A DNA stretch of 64,000 nt from Prosapia bicincta. Taxonomy: Eukaryota; Arthropoda; Insecta; Hemiptera; Cercopidae. Below are positions 59,526-64,000 of the stretch, piece by piece. The stretch covers positions 354,700,082-354,764,081 of the forward strand of contig JBAIZL010000002.1 of assembly GCA_036971475.1 (NCBI GenBank). The letters run 5' to 3'. A program made the position numbers and the translations under genes. Every line of letters begins with the position of its first letter. Position 1 is the stretch's first letter. The notes beneath the pieces were generated by a model. It worked only from the letters and a program-made list of their open reading frames with translations. It did no database searches and was not told the DNA's origin.

Positions 59526-60159
59526 GTTAGGTTTACCTAAGTTATGACTTTTCAACATTTTTTTAAGGCATAGATTTGATTGTGCAAGGCTTGAATCAAG
59601 TTTATCATTAGAGGATTGCAGCCATGGAAGTCCATACCCTTGGGCGATGGGGGATCCGCGGCCCACCAGATTACCCAAACATTTAAAAAAACATAGTAAA
59701 TACCAAGGGTTGTATGTAGACCAGTGGACATTTCCGTGAATGTTATTTTAAAAGTTCGTGAATTGTTAGATATGACTTAGGACTGAAACATTTATATAAA
59801 GAAAAATGAGTGATTTCCTTGAATATTCATGGGTTATTCTGCATTAATAAAAAGAACGAGTAATTTGGTTAATGTGTTTTTTTCTTTATTCATTAGGTAC
59901 CGTGGCCTAGCACTTTATAGTGATAGGTTAAACAAGGTTAAAACTTGAAGTTTTTAGTAAGCAATGCCTTCAGGTACCCCCCCCCCCAATAACTTTTGAT
60001 ATGGGTGCCTATGAGTTTTATCATAAGGTAAATATTTTTTATTAATAATAAAGTCGTTTCCATACACTCCTTTCCGGAATGACCCGTTCGGAGGTGCTTG
60101 TATAGACATCTTGGCAGTTGCAAGGAGACTTAGTAGATTTTGCAGCGTATCCTAGGTCT

Positions 60160-60258
60160 TTTTATGTGACATCTCCTTTTATTTTATAAATTTCGTTTTT
60201 CTTTGACAATCTCCTCACTGGCTTAAGCCATGGTCATGTAATGACCATCTCGTAGTCC
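60160..60258. repeat. Small duplicated piece matching 40890-40990
   Basis: ATGTGACATCTCCTTTT, TTTCTTTGACAATCTCC, CACTGGC.TAAG and GTAATGACCATCT are shared in order with 40890-40990. In copy 1 this piece directly abuts the block that reappears at 62738; here about 2.5 kb intervenes. Confidence 0.8.
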
Positions 60259-62737
<2,479 letters not shown>

Positions 62738-64000
62738 AAATTGTTTATAAATTAAAGGAATACATATTTATTTAATACTTTGTCTACCTACAATATGCCT
62801 GTTAACAGTTAACATAAAAAAATTACTTTAGAAATATTACTACAAATTAATTGAATGGTATAATTGTTAAATGACATTTAATATTTGAGTCAAAACTTGA
62901 AAAATTCTTAAATAGGTTTTAAATACTTAAGTAAAATAATAAACCAAAATATATATTAACAATCATAAAACATAGCCAAGTTTACTCATTAAATTTTCTG
63001 TTTGCACAAGTTTACACTTAATAACGAGCCAATCATAAAGCTTTAGTGCGTACCTCTCGGTTTATTCAGCTGCATGTGAGTATTTCTAATGGAAAATACG
63101 TTTCCATTGTGACCTGAGAAAGATGTAGTGTATTATATCAATCCTACAGTTTAAATACGAAGATATATACTTAGGATCAAGAGAAGTAAATTTGTGTGAC
63201 AGAATAACAAAGCATATCCATCTAACTCTTTTGAAAACAATCTAAAAATTAAAAATAATATTTTTTTAAAAACATTTATTATATTTCCAAGTCATATTTT
63301 GGGAAATATTTTATATTTACTTATAAAATTACAAGATTGTTTGACGCATTTTTAGGTATAACAGTCATCAATTAGGTATAAATATTCTGCATGTACTATT
63401 TCCTCACTAAGCATTTATTATATTAGGAAATATTGAATGCGATATTACTGTAAGATACAAACACATAAAGTTACTGAGTTTTTTAAAGAATATTCATATA
63501 AGCCTTTCATTTTACAGCCATACACAAGAGGAGTGAAAACATTTTGTGTCCTTACGTTCAATAATTTCATTTCATAAGAACACAAAACCGGCTTTCGTAA
63601 TTAGGAAGAGGTAAAATGTTTATTTTTAACTTTTTGGCGTAGATAATTCAGGTGTCAAAACCTACTATGCAACGGGACAAAAACTATATTTTCTTGTTTA
63701 AATGCATACAACCCTAAATATTTTCATACACTCTACTTAATACATCCTTTAAAATTTTTCTCTTTCTAAGTTGCTTTTTTAACCTGGCGAAAAATCAAAC
63801 TATATAATACAATTAATAAAATTAAAACATTTCAAAGCAAGAGTATATAATAAACTATTATTGTTTTTGAAATATTTTAAATTTATTAATAATATATAAA
63901 TATATCTTGAGAAATTAGAAAAAACCGTTCAGTTGGAATATTTGTTAAGTTTTAAGATTTGTAAAAGCAGAAACATTTTCGCAGTGTGAATAATTTTAAT
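62738..64000. repeat. Duplicated block upstream of the gene, copy 2 (cut by window end)
   Basis: Closely matches 40989-42257. Shared landmarks include TTGTTTATAAATTAAAGGAA, CTACCTACAATATGCCTG, AATAACGAGCCAATCATAAA, GTGCGTACCTCTCGGTTTAT and GCAAGAGTATATAATAAA. The match is still running at the last base, so the duplication extends beyond the window, towards the position of a second promoter and gene. Confidence 0.95.

Larger units (their letters stand above)
56965..60040. repeat. VNTR-bearing duplicated block, copy 2 (3.08 kb)
   Basis: Second copy of 35885-38525, same orientation, about 21.1 kb away. Flanks of the VNTR are diverged at many positions, whereas VNTR units are nearly identical to those of copy 1. 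The extra length comes from one more VNTR unit, TA and GT runs (59083-59190), a 105-bp minisatellite (59214-59525) and a poly-C run of about 12 at 59977. Confidence 0.92.

Noticed and set aside
59159..59530. 123-codon Cys/Val/Leu-rich frame
   Set aside because: It arises from GT repeats and a 105-bp minisatellite.

Overview
The window reads as nuclear DNA of an arthropod, most likely an insect and possibly a hemipteran. It is AT-rich with few open reading frames, and one gene has spliceosomal introns. It carries Jockey-type LINE, piggyBac, Tc1/mariner (DUF4817-type) and LTR-retroelement remnants, long CA/TA microsatellites, and short TTAGG runs of the insect telomere type. There are no operons, ribosome binding sites or bacterial features. 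No rRNA, tRNA or CRISPR array was recognised. The lineage is inferred from element types, not from a marker gene.

Layout. 1-6110 is a 128-bp satellite running off the left edge. 6740-7925 is a decayed gag-protease of an LTR retroelement. 10868-12478 is a 134-bp satellite with a dimeric higher-order pattern. 14735-15095 is a compound CA repeat. 16080-21675 is a diverged tandem duplication of about 2.8 kb, interrupted by a foldback element and LINE tails. 22413-23744 is an element with terminal inverted repeats of about 200 bp, each carrying a hammerhead-like core. 27275-33336 is a near-perfect giant palindrome (2.4-kb arms, 1.2-kb spacer), followed to about 35440 by related repeat modules and a 28-bp minisatellite. 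35885-42257 is a composite block whose pieces recur at 56965-64000. The first piece of each copy holds a 66-bp VNTR of 20 or 21 units.

The one convincing host gene lies at about 42.4-46.5 kb on the + strand: a TATA box, a signal-peptide exon, a short exon, a long Lys/Asn-rich exon and a short last exon. It encodes an unrecognised secreted protein. The expected start codon is absent: the best-placed codon is ATT. Its upstream flank is the part duplicated at 62738-64000, and the window ends about 135 bp before the position where a paralogous promoter would lie.

To the right are a Jockey RT remnant, an opposing LINE 3' end, a 54-bp satellite with a 324-bp higher-order repeat, a complete but disabled piggyBac-like element with TTAA duplications (50646-52147), and a diverged relic of the 128-bp satellite (52915-53205). 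All coordinates, periods and alignments were read by eye, so boundaries of old repeats are good to tens of bases only.
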